This document shows, in pieces, positions 36,822 through 45,537 of a stretch of DNA of 64,000 bases. Location of the stretch: assembly GCA_001931535.1 (NCBI GenBank), contig CP016211.1:2880501-2944500 (forward strand), in the 5' to 3' direction. This stretch comes from Minicystis rosea (GTDB lineage: Bacteria > Myxococcota_A > Polyangia > Polyangiales > Polyangiaceae). The stretch's first letter is position 1; each line of letters opens with the position of its first letter. Under the pieces are notes generated by a model. That model searched no databases. It saw nothing but the letters and a program-made list of their open reading frames with translations, and had not been told where the DNA came from. Both the position numbers and the translations under genes were made by a program.

Positions 36822-37990
36822 GGCGAAGCCGGCGTGACGCGCGCGCCGGGTGACTTCGCGGCCGCACGCTGATCCTCGGCGAGGAGCATCCCGTCGACGA
36901 TCCGATCCATGACCACGTCGAAGCGCACGCGCGTGAACTGCGCGCCGCTCGACATCCAATCCGTGTGGCCGCCGGGCCCGGGGAAGTGGCCCACGATGTC
37001 GAGGTGATCGGCGCGGCCCACCCAGATGAGATCGCCGTACACCTGCGAGTACAGCGGCACGATCCCATCGCTCGCGTCGGCCGGCGGCTCCTGCCCGAGC
37101 AGCGCGCGCACGCGCCGCTCCGCCGATCCATCCGGCGGGGAGCAGGGGTAGCGCGGATCGTGGCGCGCCGTGATGTTGTAGAGCAGCGCGAAGATCGTCG
37201 CCGAGAGCGCGCCCCACGGCGATTTCAAGGTCCCGATCCAATCGTGCGCGTTGCGCGCGGGCGCGAAGGTCGCGACGCTCTGGTAGCGCACGCCCGCTCG
37301 ATCCTCGACGCCGGCATGGAACAGGTCCATCGCTTCGGGCATGAGCTGCACGATGCCACCTTGATCGTCGCGCAGCAGCTTGAGCCAGGCGCGGAGCTCG
37401 CGGTTCGAAGCCTCGTCGAGCACGCGGATGGTGGACTCGACGGCGCGATCGACGACCTCGATCTCGAAGCGATCGAGCTGCACCCGACCGAACGCCGCCA
37501 CGAGCGCGCTCGTCGCCGCGAGCGGCGGAGCCCCGAGCTTGAGCGCGGCTACGGTGAGCGCCGACACCGCATAGAGGAGCCGCTGCCCGCTCACGGTCGC
37601 GAAGAACGCGGCCAGCGGCGTCCCGTAGTGAGGCGTGTTGATGGTCGTCACCGAGTGGATGCGATCGGTCCAACCGAGCGGCGCGCCCTCACCGAGGTGC
37701 GCGGTCGGTGACGTTACGAGGCGTCCATCGAGCCCGCCCGTGGAGTGCCCCACGAGATGAATCGGTCCGCCATCCGCGGCAGCGGTGTCTGCCACCATTC
37801 GCGCGAGCTTCGCCGCGCGGCGCCGCACCGAGGACGTGGGGTGGACCTCGCACACGTGCACCTCGGCGCGCCGCCCATGAAGGCGGAAGCGCTCCTCGAT
37901 GGCGCGCACGACATGCTCGAAATACTCGAACGACGCCAGCCTGGCGAAGCCGAACATCCCCGGGGCGAGATAGATGCGAGACGGAACCAC
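36818..37990 (-). CDS. alpha/beta-hydrolase, lipase-like
   Basis: This 390-residue protein has an alpha/beta-hydrolase fold with a nucleophile elbow GHSTGGLDGR (Ser about residue 83), TTINTPHYGTPLA typical of triacylglycerol lipases, a late Asp (SDGIVPLYSQ) and a His (DHLDIVGHF) completing a triad. No signal peptide is seen. Substrate is unknown; esters or lipids are likely. The start is GTG 37990. It is divergent from the gene at 38095 and its stop overlaps the start of the glycosylase gene. Confidence 0.85.
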   Translation of the reverse strand: MVPSRIYLAPGMFGFARLASFEYFEHVVRAIEERFRLHGRRAEVHVCEVHPTSSVRRRAAKLARMVADTAAADGGPIHLVGHSTGGLDGRLVTSPTAHLGEGAPLGWTDRIHSVTTINTPHYGTPLAAFFATVSGQRLLYAVSALTVAALKLGAPPLAATSALVAAFGRVQLDRFEIEVVDRAVESTIRVLDEASNRELRAWLKLLRDDQGGIVQLMPEAMDLFHAGVEDRAGVRYQSVATFAPARNAHDWIGTLKSPWGALSATIFALLYNITARHDPRYPCSPPDGSAERRVRALLGQEPPADASDGIVPLYSQVYGDLIWVGRADHLDIVGHFPGPGGHTDWMSSGAQFTRVRFDVVMDRIVDGMLLAEDQRAAAKSPGARVTPASP

Positions 37991-38094
37991 GACGCGACTC
38001 TGCCACGTCTCGAGCCCGGAGCGAGAGTGGGCATGTGCACCGGTCCGATGAGACCGCGGACATCTGCGGCGGAAAAATCGACTATTCTGCCTGC

Positions 38095-39252
38095 GTGGAC
38101 GATCGCGCGGAAATCGAAGAGCTCGTGGGACAGGCGCTCGGCATGCTCGGCATGGGCGGCACCATCGTGGTTGCGGGGAACGCGATCGAGCTGCGGGTGG
38201 ACGGCGCGCCGGTCTCCGTCGACATCCAGCTCGTGCTTTCGCAATGGCAGCTCCTGCCCGCCGAAATGAAGCGCCGCAAGGCGAGCGAGATCGCGCGGCG
38301 CCTGGCCGATGCCGTGCGCGCCGCCGAGCCGATGATGGGCGCGCGCCGCGCGTCGACGTCCGGTCCGCCCGCCCGCGTCTGGATCATGGTCGCCGCCGGC
38401 ATCGGCGTGCTCGCGCTCATCGGCGTCGTGCGCATCCTCATCCCGCGCTTCAGCACCGAGAAGGTCGAAGCCAAGGTCCCGTCCGAAGCCGACGGCGCGC
38501 GCCGCGATCGCCTCGCGCGCGCCTGCGAGGCCATGCGCGATCGGCTCTACAAAGGCGCGAGCTTCGGCCCGTTCGCGACCGAGGGTTGGGCCGTCGAGCT
38601 CTGGCTCGCCTCGCGCAAAGGCGGCACGCTGCGCGATCACGCGGCCCTCACCTCTGCCATCGCGAACGGCAAGCTCACCGCCGCGAGCGACGAGCAGCTC
38701 GCCGAGATCAAGGACGGCACGGTCGAGATCGTCGACGGCTTCACCCCGGAGCTCGGCAACCGCTCGCCGGCTTGGGGCGGCGCGACGCTGATCTTCCGCG
38801 AAGGCTACGCGCGCGCGTTCCTCGATGAAGAGGCGCGCCCTCGCTTCGTGGTCCTCGCCGATCGCCTGGCCGATGCCGTCGGCGCCGACGCAGGCGCGCT
38901 CTACGCGCGCTGCGCGCACCTCCAGACGCACGACATCGGCGCTTGGTTCCGCGGCCCCGACACCGCGAGCGCGCTCGCCGCGATGACGTATCAGATGGGC
39001 TTCTTCTCCGAGGGCAAGCTCGTCGATCGCGGCGCCCTCGTCACGTTGCACGCGCCCGGCGAGATCGACGCGCTCGAGAAGGCCGCCGAGACGGAGACCG
39101 ACAGCCTCGCGCGCATGGTCACGGGCCAAGGCGGCTCGGTGAACACGGCCCACGGTGTCTCGCTCGTGTTCCCGCTCTCGGCGCCGATGCGCGCCATCGC
39201 TTCGACGCGCGTCGTGGCCCGCAAGATGGGCGTCGGCACCGGCACCGATTGA
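38095..39252 (+). CDS. hypothetical membrane protein, 385 residues
   Basis: I do not recognise this protein. It has a roughly 70-residue cytoplasmic N-terminal domain (MLGMGGTIVVAGNAIELRVDG, a small beta fold), one membrane helix at about 92-113 (VWIMVAAGIGVLALIGVVRIL) and an outer domain of about 260 residues, helical with DHAALTSAIANGKL and QMGFFSEGKLVDRG. The start is GTG 38095 (VDDRAEIEELV). A single-pass protein with a sensor-like outer part is one possibility. Confidence 0.7.
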   Translation: MDDRAEIEELVGQALGMLGMGGTIVVAGNAIELRVDGAPVSVDIQLVLSQWQLLPAEMKRRKASEIARRLADAVRAAEPMMGARRASTSGPPARVWIMVAAGIGVLALIGVVRILIPRFSTEKVEAKVPSEADGARRDRLARACEAMRDRLYKGASFGPFATEGWAVELWLASRKGGTLRDHAALTSAIANGKLTAASDEQLAEIKDGTVEIVDGFTPELGNRSPAWGGATLIFREGYARAFLDEEARPRFVVLADRLADAVGADAGALYARCAHLQTHDIGAWFRGPDTASALAAMTYQMGFFSEGKLVDRGALVTLHAPGEIDALEKAAETETDSLARMVTGQGGSVNTAHGVSLVFPLSAPMRAIASTRVVARKMGVGTGTD

Positions 39253-39498
39253 GTCGCAGAGGAGCGGCTCCTCATCGCTCCCTGACCTCGAGGGTCGCAT
39301 CGCTTCGTCGTCCTCGTTCGACTTCGATAACTCCGAGGGGCGAGGCTCGCCGGTACGCGCGCGTTGATCGCGCCCGGATCCACCGCGGCTCCGCGTGCCT
39401 CGTCCGGCCACCGTTCTCCTGCTTTTCGTACCTGCTCGGATCCCCGTGTTAGGCTCGTTCCTCTGCGCCGGCAGGAGCCGGTGCGGCGCGCCTTTGCC

Positions 39499-41379
39499 AT
39501 GTCCCGAACGAGGTCCTTTCTCCGCCGGTCGATGCTCCCTGCCGCCGCGATCTCCGCGGCGCTCTGCGTGGCCCCCGAGGCCTCCGCGGACGAAGGCTTC
39601 GCGCTCGGCCGCTTCGATCCCACGTTCGCCGGTGATCGTTTCTTCGGCGTCCCGTCGCCGGGCGCCGTCGGCCCGTCGACGCTGCACGCCATGTTCCTGC
39701 TCGACTACGCGCACGATCCGCTCGTCCTGCGCGGCGTCGATTCGGGCCGGAAATACGGGTCGATCGTCGGCGATCAAGTCGCCCTCCACCTCAACGCGAC
39801 CTACGCGCTCTTCCGGCGCGTCGCCTTCAACATCGATCTCCCCGTCTCGTTCCAGCGCGGCGACGCCCCGCAGGCCGGCGGCATCACGTATTCGTCCCCC
39901 AGCGCCGCGGGGCTCGGCGATCTGCGCCTCGGCGCCCGCGCCGCCATTTGGGGCGAGAACACCGATCCTTTCCAAATCGCGCTCGGCGCGCTCCTCTATC
40001 TGCCGACGGGCACCCGCTCGGCGTTCGGCGGTGACGGCGCGGTACGCAGCCAGCCGCAGGTGATCGTCGGCGGCCTCACGCGTTGGTTCGCGTGGTCGGC
40101 GAGCATGGGGCCGGAGCTCCGCGCGACGCGCGTCTTCAGCGGCGCCACGTCGGGCGCGGCCCTCCACTACGGCGCGGCGATCGGCTTCCTCCCGGGCGAC
40201 GGCAGCTTCCAGGTCGGGCCCGAGGTGCGCGGCACCGTGAGCTTCGCCGATCCGCAGAAGCGCACCACCGACGCCGAGGTAATGGGCGCCGCGCGCTATC
40301 GTTTCAAGCGTGATTTCGTGGTCGGATTCGGTGCCGCCGTCGGCCTCGCGCCCGGCGCGGGCACGCCCGATTTCCGCGCCGTCGCCTCGTTCTCGTACAC
40401 GCCCGACATCGGCCCCGAAGCGGGGCCCGTGGTCGATCGCGATCACGACGGCATCCTCGACACCGTCGACGCGTGCCCCGACGAGCCCGGCGTCGCGAGC
40501 CCCGATCCGCAGAAGAACGGCTGCCCCGTCATCTCCGATCGCGACGGGGATGGCATCGCCGACGCCGAGGACGCGTGCCCCGACGCCGCGGGCGTGCGCG
40601 ACGTCGTGCCGAAGATCAACGGCTGCCCGCCCGATCGCGACAACGACGAGATCCCCGACGCCGTCGACGCGTGCCCGGATCAGCTCGGTGTGCCCGACGC
40701 CGATCCGAAGAAGAACGGCTGCCCCGCGCCGGCCGATCGCGATCACGACGGCATCCCCGACGAGCTCGACGCCTGCCCCGACGTCGCCGGCGTCGCGAGC
40801 CCCGATCCCAAGAAGAACGGCTGCCCGGGCGATCGCGACGGCGACGGCATCAACGACGACAAGGACGCGTGCCCCGACGAGAAGGGCGCGCCCGATCCCG
40901 ATCCCGCGAAGAACGGCTGCCCTCGCGACGTGCGTGTCACCGAGGGTCAGATCGTGATCCTGCAGCAGGTCGAGTTCGACACCGACAAGGCCACCATCCG
41001 CAAGGTGAGCAATCCGCTCCTCGACACGGTGGCCAACGTGATGCGCGAGCACCCCGAGATCCTCAAGATCGAGGTCGGCGGCCACACCGACAACCGTGGC
41101 GCCGCCGAGCGCAACATGACGCTCTCGCAGCAGCGCGCCGAGTCCGTCGTCGCCGCCCTGGTGAAGCGCGGCATCGACAAGGGCCGCCTCACCGCCAATG
41201 GCTACGGCCCCACGCGCCCCATCATGGCGAACCTCACCACCATGGGCCGGCAGAAAAACCGCCGCGTGGAGTTCCGCATCCTCGAGCGGCGCATGAAGGA
41301 CGGCTCGATTCGCTCGCAGGACGCGAAGCCCGAAGGCGCCGCCAAGCCCGAAGGCAACAAGCCGGAAGGCAGCAAGTAG
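39499..41379 (+). CDS. OmpA-family outer-membrane protein with thrombospondin type 3 repeats
   Basis: The 626-residue protein has a signal peptide (RRSMLPAAAISAALCVAPEASA), a beta-barrel-like region of about 300 residues with alternating aromatic strands, five calcium-binding TSP type 3 repeats (DRDHDGILDTVDACPD and variants), and a C-terminal OmpA/MotB domain (EVGGHTDNRGAAERNMTLSQQRAE, NRRVEFRI) that grips peptidoglycan. It should sit in the outer membrane and tether it to the wall. Cys in each repeat (ACPD...NGCP) may pair. ATG 39499 is used; a GTG at 39481 with AGGAG nearby is an alternative. A Lys/Pro/Glu tail ends the protein. Confidence 0.92.
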   Translation: MSRTRSFLRRSMLPAAAISAALCVAPEASADEGFALGRFDPTFAGDRFFGVPSPGAVGPSTLHAMFLLDYAHDPLVLRGVDSGRKYGSIVGDQVALHLNATYALFRRVAFNIDLPVSFQRGDAPQAGGITYSSPSAAGLGDLRLGARAAIWGENTDPFQIALGALLYLPTGTRSAFGGDGAVRSQPQVIVGGLTRWFAWSASMGPELRATRVFSGATSGAALHYGAAIGFLPGDGSFQVGPEVRGTVSFADPQKRTTDAEVMGAARYRFKRDFVVGFGAAVGLAPGAGTPDFRAVASFSYTPDIGPEAGPVVDRDHDGILDTVDACPDEPGVASPDPQKNGCPVISDRDGDGIADAEDACPDAAGVRDVVPKINGCPPDRDNDEIPDAVDACPDQLGVPDADPKKNGCPAPADRDHDGIPDELDACPDVAGVASPDPKKNGCPGDRDGDGINDDKDACPDEKGAPDPDPAKNGCPRDVRVTEGQIVILQQVEFDTDKATIRKVSNPLLDTVANVMREHPEILKIEVGGHTDNRGAAERNMTLSQQRAESVVAALVKRGIDKGRLTANGYGPTRPIMANLTTMGRQKNRRVEFRILERRMKDGSIRSQDAKPEGAAKPEGNKPEGSK

Positions 41380-41633
41380 GTCGTCTCCGGCAGTCGGCGA
41401 GGCATCGCTGCGGTCGGATCCGCACAATCATCCGCTCCGCCGCGACCGCTTCGCCAACATCGCTTCCTCATCGAGCGCCATGTTGGCGTGCGCAGATGAC
41501 GCTCGTCGAAGCGACCGTCCTCGCCGTTCGACGTGGCTCGTGCCCGAGCAAACGCGGCCTCCGGCGCAGCGTCCGCGCACCTGCTTCCCGGGCGGAACCT
41601 CCCGAGCGATGATGGTGTCACACGTCGTTCGTC

Positions 41634-43352
41634 ATGGTTGCATCGGCACGTCGCGCGTCCTCGTGGATCCCGCAGCTCGGGCTGGTCGCGATCACGACGC
41701 TCGCGGCGTGCGTTCCGGCCGAGCGCTCGCGGATCGTGCCGCCGCCCGTCGCATCGCAGCCCGCGCCGCCTCCGGCTCCCACCGAGCCTCCTGTTGCCGA
41801 GCCCGCGCCCGATCCCGAAACGCGTGCTCGCGCGCTCGTCGAGGATCTCGCGCATCATCGCTACGACGACGCGATCGCTCGCTTCGATGCCGAGCTCGTG
41901 CAAGCGCTCCCGCGGCCCGCGCTCACGGTGCTCTGGCAGAAGATCGAGGACGCCGGCGGCGCGTTGGCTCGCATCGAAGGCGCGGAGAGCACGGTCGAGT
42001 CGGACCTCCACGTGGTCCGTGTCATCTGCCGCTTCGCGCATTTTCGCAAGGTCGTGCGTGTCGTGCTCGGCGACGACGGCGCCGTCGCCGGCCTCTTCAT
42101 CGAGCCGCACGCACGCGATCTCGAGGACGCGGCCCGCGGCATCGTCGATCGCCTCGCCCACGACGACTTTCAGGGCGCCGGCTCCACCTTCGACGCCATC
42201 CTGCGAGGCTCGCTTCCACCCGACAAGCTGCGCGCGCTCTGGACGCGCGTGGTGAAGCGATCGGGCGCCTTCGTCGAGGTCGATCGCGCCGCCATCGCCG
42301 CGGCGGACGGCCTCTCCGCCGTGCTCCTCACGTGTCGCTTTGCGTCGGGCAGCGCGGTGGTGAAGGTCGTTTACGACATGCGCGATCAAGTCGCGGGCTT
42401 GTTCATCCTGCCCGGCGATGTCCTCTCACCGTGGCGCGCGCCGCCGTACGCGTCACCGGATCGCTTCGTCGAGCGCGACATCACCGTCGGCGCCTCACCC
42501 GCGCTGCCCGGCGTGCTCACGCTCCCCAAAGGCCCAGGCCCATTCCCTGCCGTGGTGCTGGTGCACGGCTCCGGCCCGAGCGACGCCGACGCTTCGCTCG
42601 GACCGAACCGCATCTTCAAAGATCTCGCCTGGGGCCTCGCGAGCCGCGACATCGCCGTGATCCGTTATGTGAAGCGCACGCATCACATCCCCCAAGCCGT
42701 CGCCTCGATTCAAGAAGAGGTCGTCGACGGCGCGCTCGCGGCCGTCGATCTCGCCGCCCACACCCGCGAAATCGACGCTCGCCGCATCGTGCTTTTGGGC
42801 CACAGCCAAGGTGGTTATCTGGCGCCCCGCCTCGCGACCGAGACTCCCACCATCGCAGGCATCATTCTCTTGGCCGGTCCATCTCGACCTCTTCAAGACT
42901 CGCTCGTGGATCAGCTCTCGTATTTCCTCAAGCTCGATCCCCAGAACGCCGAGAAGCAGCGCATGGTCGCCGCCGCCCGCGAGCTCAAAGCCCGTATCGA
43001 GGATCCAGCCCTCGATCCCGCGTTGTTTCTCGATCTCCCGGGCGGCGAGCGCGAACGAGGATCGTATTTCCTCTCCCTCCGTGGATATCGACCCACGGAC
43101 GTCGCCGCGGGCCTGTCGATTCCCATTCTCGCGCTCCAAGGCGACCGCGACTATCAAGTCACGAGCACCGATTTCGACGGTTGGCGCCGCGCGCTCGCGA
43201 GCCGCCCCAAAGTCACCTTCAAGCGCTATCCCGCGCTCAACCACCTCTTCATCGCGGGCTCCGGCACACCTCGTCCAGGCGAATACGAGAGCCCCGGCCA
43301 CGTGGAAGCAGCGGTGGTGAACGACATCGCCGCGTTCGTCGGCCGGCTCTGA
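41634..43352 (+). CDS. lipoprotein with two DUF3887-like domains and an alpha/beta-hydrolase
   Basis: The signal peptide ends at a lipobox (TTLAAC, Cys about 26), followed by a Pro-rich linker. Two copies of a small domain follow (ALVEDLAHHRYDDAIARFD... and GIVDRLAHDDFQGAGSTFD...), each resembling DUF3887, then an alpha/beta-hydrolase with VLVHGSGPSD (oxyanion region), nucleophile GHSQGGYLAP, an Asp in LQGDRDYQV and a His in ALNHLF. The protein is probably an envelope esterase or peptidase. This domain order is also seen in other bacteria. ATG 41634 fits the signal peptide. Confidence 0.88.
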   Translation: MVASARRASSWIPQLGLVAITTLAACVPAERSRIVPPPVASQPAPPPAPTEPPVAEPAPDPETRARALVEDLAHHRYDDAIARFDAELVQALPRPALTVLWQKIEDAGGALARIEGAESTVESDLHVVRVICRFAHFRKVVRVVLGDDGAVAGLFIEPHARDLEDAARGIVDRLAHDDFQGAGSTFDAILRGSLPPDKLRALWTRVVKRSGAFVEVDRAAIAAADGLSAVLLTCRFASGSAVVKVVYDMRDQVAGLFILPGDVLSPWRAPPYASPDRFVERDITVGASPALPGVLTLPKGPGPFPAVVLVHGSGPSDADASLGPNRIFKDLAWGLASRDIAVIRYVKRTHHIPQAVASIQEEVVDGALAAVDLAAHTREIDARRIVLLGHSQGGYLAPRLATETPTIAGIILLAGPSRPLQDSLVDQLSYFLKLDPQNAEKQRMVAAARELKARIEDPALDPALFLDLPGGERERGSYFLSLRGYRPTDVAAGLSIPILALQGDRDYQVTSTDFDGWRRALASRPKVTFKRYPALNHLFIAGSGTPRPGEYESPGHVEAAVVNDIAAFVGRL

Positions 43353-43409
43353 AGCGAGCTCGGGAGCTTGCTTGAGCCTCGTCGCGACCTACGCCATGCT
43401 CGCCGGGGC

Positions 43410-44078
43410 ATGGCGTCGAATGCATCTCGTCCGCTCGACATCTCCACGAAGGATCGCGAGCTCTTGGCCGGTGTTTGGGAGCGCGCGGACCGCCCCTCGC
43501 TGCGCGTGGATCCCGCCGATGTCGAGAGCGCCGCGGGCGCGTTGCGCACGGCGATTCCCGATGTCGTCCTCGCGCTGTTGATCGCCGAGGGGAGATCTCT
43601 CGGCGATCTGGTGCGACTCACGAGCTCGATCGTGAGCTTCTACGAGGCCGACGGTACGAAGGGCTGGCGCCGCGCGACGGGGTTCGATCACGTGGCCTTC
43701 GCCGAGCTTCCCAGCGCAGACGCATCCGAGCCAGTCTTCGGCTGCTTCGCCCGCACCGACGACGCGGCGAAGGTGAAGCTCGTGGTGTGGAACCTGCGCC
43801 ACCCGGAGCGTGGCGGCGAGGCGCTCGCGGATCTGCGTGCCTATCTGAAGCGACGCGGCGAGATGGCTGGGCAAGGCGCGCTCGCCAAGGGAGACGGCGC
43901 GGCCTTCCTCCCGGTCGTCGAGGCCGCCGCCGCTGCCCAGCCCGTCACGATCGTTCACCACCCGAAGTTCGGCGACGGCCAAGTCATCGAGCGCGTGGGC
44001 GACGACAAGCTCCGCATCGACTTCGGCGCGCACGGCATCCGCGTGCTCGCCTCATCGTTCGTCACCGTGAAGCCGTAG
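43410..44078 (+). CDS. hypothetical protein with small C-terminal barrel
   Basis: This 222-residue protein is unrecognised over its first 170 residues. The last 40 (HHPKFGDGQVIERVGDDKL, then RIDFGAHGIRVLASSF) resemble the small SH3/Tudor-like barrel found at the C-terminus of UvrD-type helicases and some stress proteins, often a polymerase- or nucleic-acid-binding module. No signal or membrane helix. The ATG at 43410 is used. Confidence 0.65.
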   Translation: MASNASRPLDISTKDRELLAGVWERADRPSLRVDPADVESAAGALRTAIPDVVLALLIAEGRSLGDLVRLTSSIVSFYEADGTKGWRRATGFDHVAFAELPSADASEPVFGCFARTDDAAKVKLVVWNLRHPERGGEALADLRAYLKRRGEMAGQGALAKGDGAAFLPVVEAAAAAQPVTIVHHPKFGDGQVIERVGDDKLRIDFGAHGIRVLASSFVTVKP

Positions 44079-44138
44079 GCTCCGTCCGACCACGACTGCG
44101 CGCTCGCGAGCTCGTTCGACAGATCTCGCGTGTCGCGC

Positions 44139-44714
44139 TCATTCTCCGCTGAAATGGACGAGCGAGTAGACGCCCGTCTTGCCGCCGCTCGCTTCTTGAA
44201 TGCGCTTGCGCCCGCCGAGGAAGTCGAGCTCGACCACGAACGCGAAGCCCGTGATCACGCCACCCTGCCGGCGCGCGAGCTCGGCGGCCCCCGTCGCGGT
44301 GCCGCCGGTCGCGAGGAGATCGTCGACGATCAGCACGTTGGCGCCCGACTTGATCGAGTCGACGTGCATGTGCAGCTCGGCCTCACCGTACTCGAGCGAA
44401 TAGGCGACACGATCGGTCTTGTACGGCAGCTTGCCGGGCTTGCGGACGGGGACGAAGCTCGCGTTGAGCCGCGCCGCGAGCGCGCCGCCGAAGATGAAGC
44501 CGCGCGACTCCACACCGACGACGACGTCGACGTGCTCACCGATGAACCGCTCGGCGAACAGATCGAGCGTGATGTGAAAGGCCCGCGGATCGGCGAGCAG
44601 CGGGGTGATGTCTTTGAACAGGATCCCCGGCTTGGGAAAATCGGGGACGTCGCGCAGGTGCGCGCGGAGGTAGCGGAGCGCGTGCTCGCCGGGCAGCTCG
44701 TCGTGGTTGAACAT
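44139..44714 (-). CDS. apt: adenine phosphoribosyltransferase
   Basis: Converts adenine and PRPP to AMP in purine salvage. The 191-residue protein shows the family features: LRAHLRDVPDFPKPGILFKD, PLLADP, VVVGVESRGFIFG and the PRPP-binding loop VLIVDDLLATGGTATGA. Length is typical. ATG 44714. It lies 49 bp downstream of surE on the same strand and may share its transcript, both acting on nucleotide pools. Confidence 0.96.
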   Translation of the reverse strand: MFNHDELPGEHALRYLRAHLRDVPDFPKPGILFKDITPLLADPRAFHITLDLFAERFIGEHVDVVVGVESRGFIFGGALAARLNASFVPVRKPGKLPYKTDRVAYSLEYGEAELHMHVDSIKSGANVLIVDDLLATGGTATGAAELARRQGGVITGFAFVVELDFLGGRKRIQEASGGKTGVYSLVHFSGE

Positions 44715-44763
44715 GCCCTCGGTATAGGCGTGCCGGCCCGAGGGTGGAAGCCGAGGCCGCTCG

Positions 44764-45537
44764 TCAGCGCGTCACCGCGCCCGCGACCTCCGCAGCCAAC
44801 ACGCTTTGATCGGCGGCCCAGAGATCGAGCGACAACGGCGTCACGCTGGCCGCGCCCTCGTCGTACGCCTCGGTATCGGAGCCGGGGACGAGATCGTGCC
44901 GCACTTCGCCGGCTCCACCGATCCACAGGTATTCGCGACCGCGCGGATCGCGCCGGTAGTCGACGTCCTCCGAGTAGAGCCGCGCGCCGAGCCGCGTGGC
45001 TCGAACCGGCCATCGATCGCCGGGTGGAATGTTCACGTTGAGCAGCGGCGCCCGCGGCCCCGGCGCGCGCCGAAACGCAGCCAACGCACCGAGCGCGAGC
45101 TGCGCGCCGAGCCGCGCCGCCGCGACGCGATCCGCACCGCTGTCGGCCGACACCGCGATCGACGGCAAGCCTCGCAACGCCGCTTCGCGCGCGGCGGCGA
45201 CGGTGCCCGAATAGAACACGTCGACGCCCAGGTTCAGCCCGTGGTTCATCCCCGAGACCACCAGATCGGGCCGGCGCGGAAGCACGCGCGTGCCTGAGTG
45301 GAGCGCGACGTACACGCAGTCGGCCGGCGTCCCATCGAGCCCGAACACGCCGCTCGAAACCTCACGCAGACGCAGGATCCGATGCAGCGAGAGCGAGTGG
45401 CTGGTCGCGCTCTGGTTGAGCTCGGGCGCACACACGACGACGTCCGCATGCTCGGCGAGCGCCTCGCGCATCGCCGTCAAATTGGGCGCGAGGACGCCGT
45501 CGTCGTTGGAGAGGAGGATGAGAGGACGGTCAGCCAC
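44764..45537 (-). CDS. surE: 5'/3'-nucleotidase SurE
   Basis: SurE hydrolyses nucleoside monophosphates with a divalent metal and is linked to stationary-phase survival. The 257-residue protein carries SNDDG (metal ligands, residues 10-14), NQSATSHSLSL, SGMNHGLNLG and YSGTVAAAREA, all diagnostic. Its GTG start at 45537 directly abuts the TAG stop of the aldehyde dehydrogenase gene with no intervening base, so translation is probably coupled by reinitiation. Confidence 0.96.
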   Translation of the reverse strand: MADRPLILLSNDDGVLAPNLTAMREALAEHADVVVCAPELNQSATSHSLSLHRILRLREVSSGVFGLDGTPADCVYVALHSGTRVLPRRPDLVVSGMNHGLNLGVDVFYSGTVAAAREAALRGLPSIAVSADSGADRVAAARLGAQLALGALAAFRRAPGPRAPLLNVNIPPGDRWPVRATRLGARLYSEDVDYRRDPRGREYLWIGGAGEVRHDLVPGSDTEAYDEGAASVTPLSLDLWAADQSVLAAEVAGAVTR

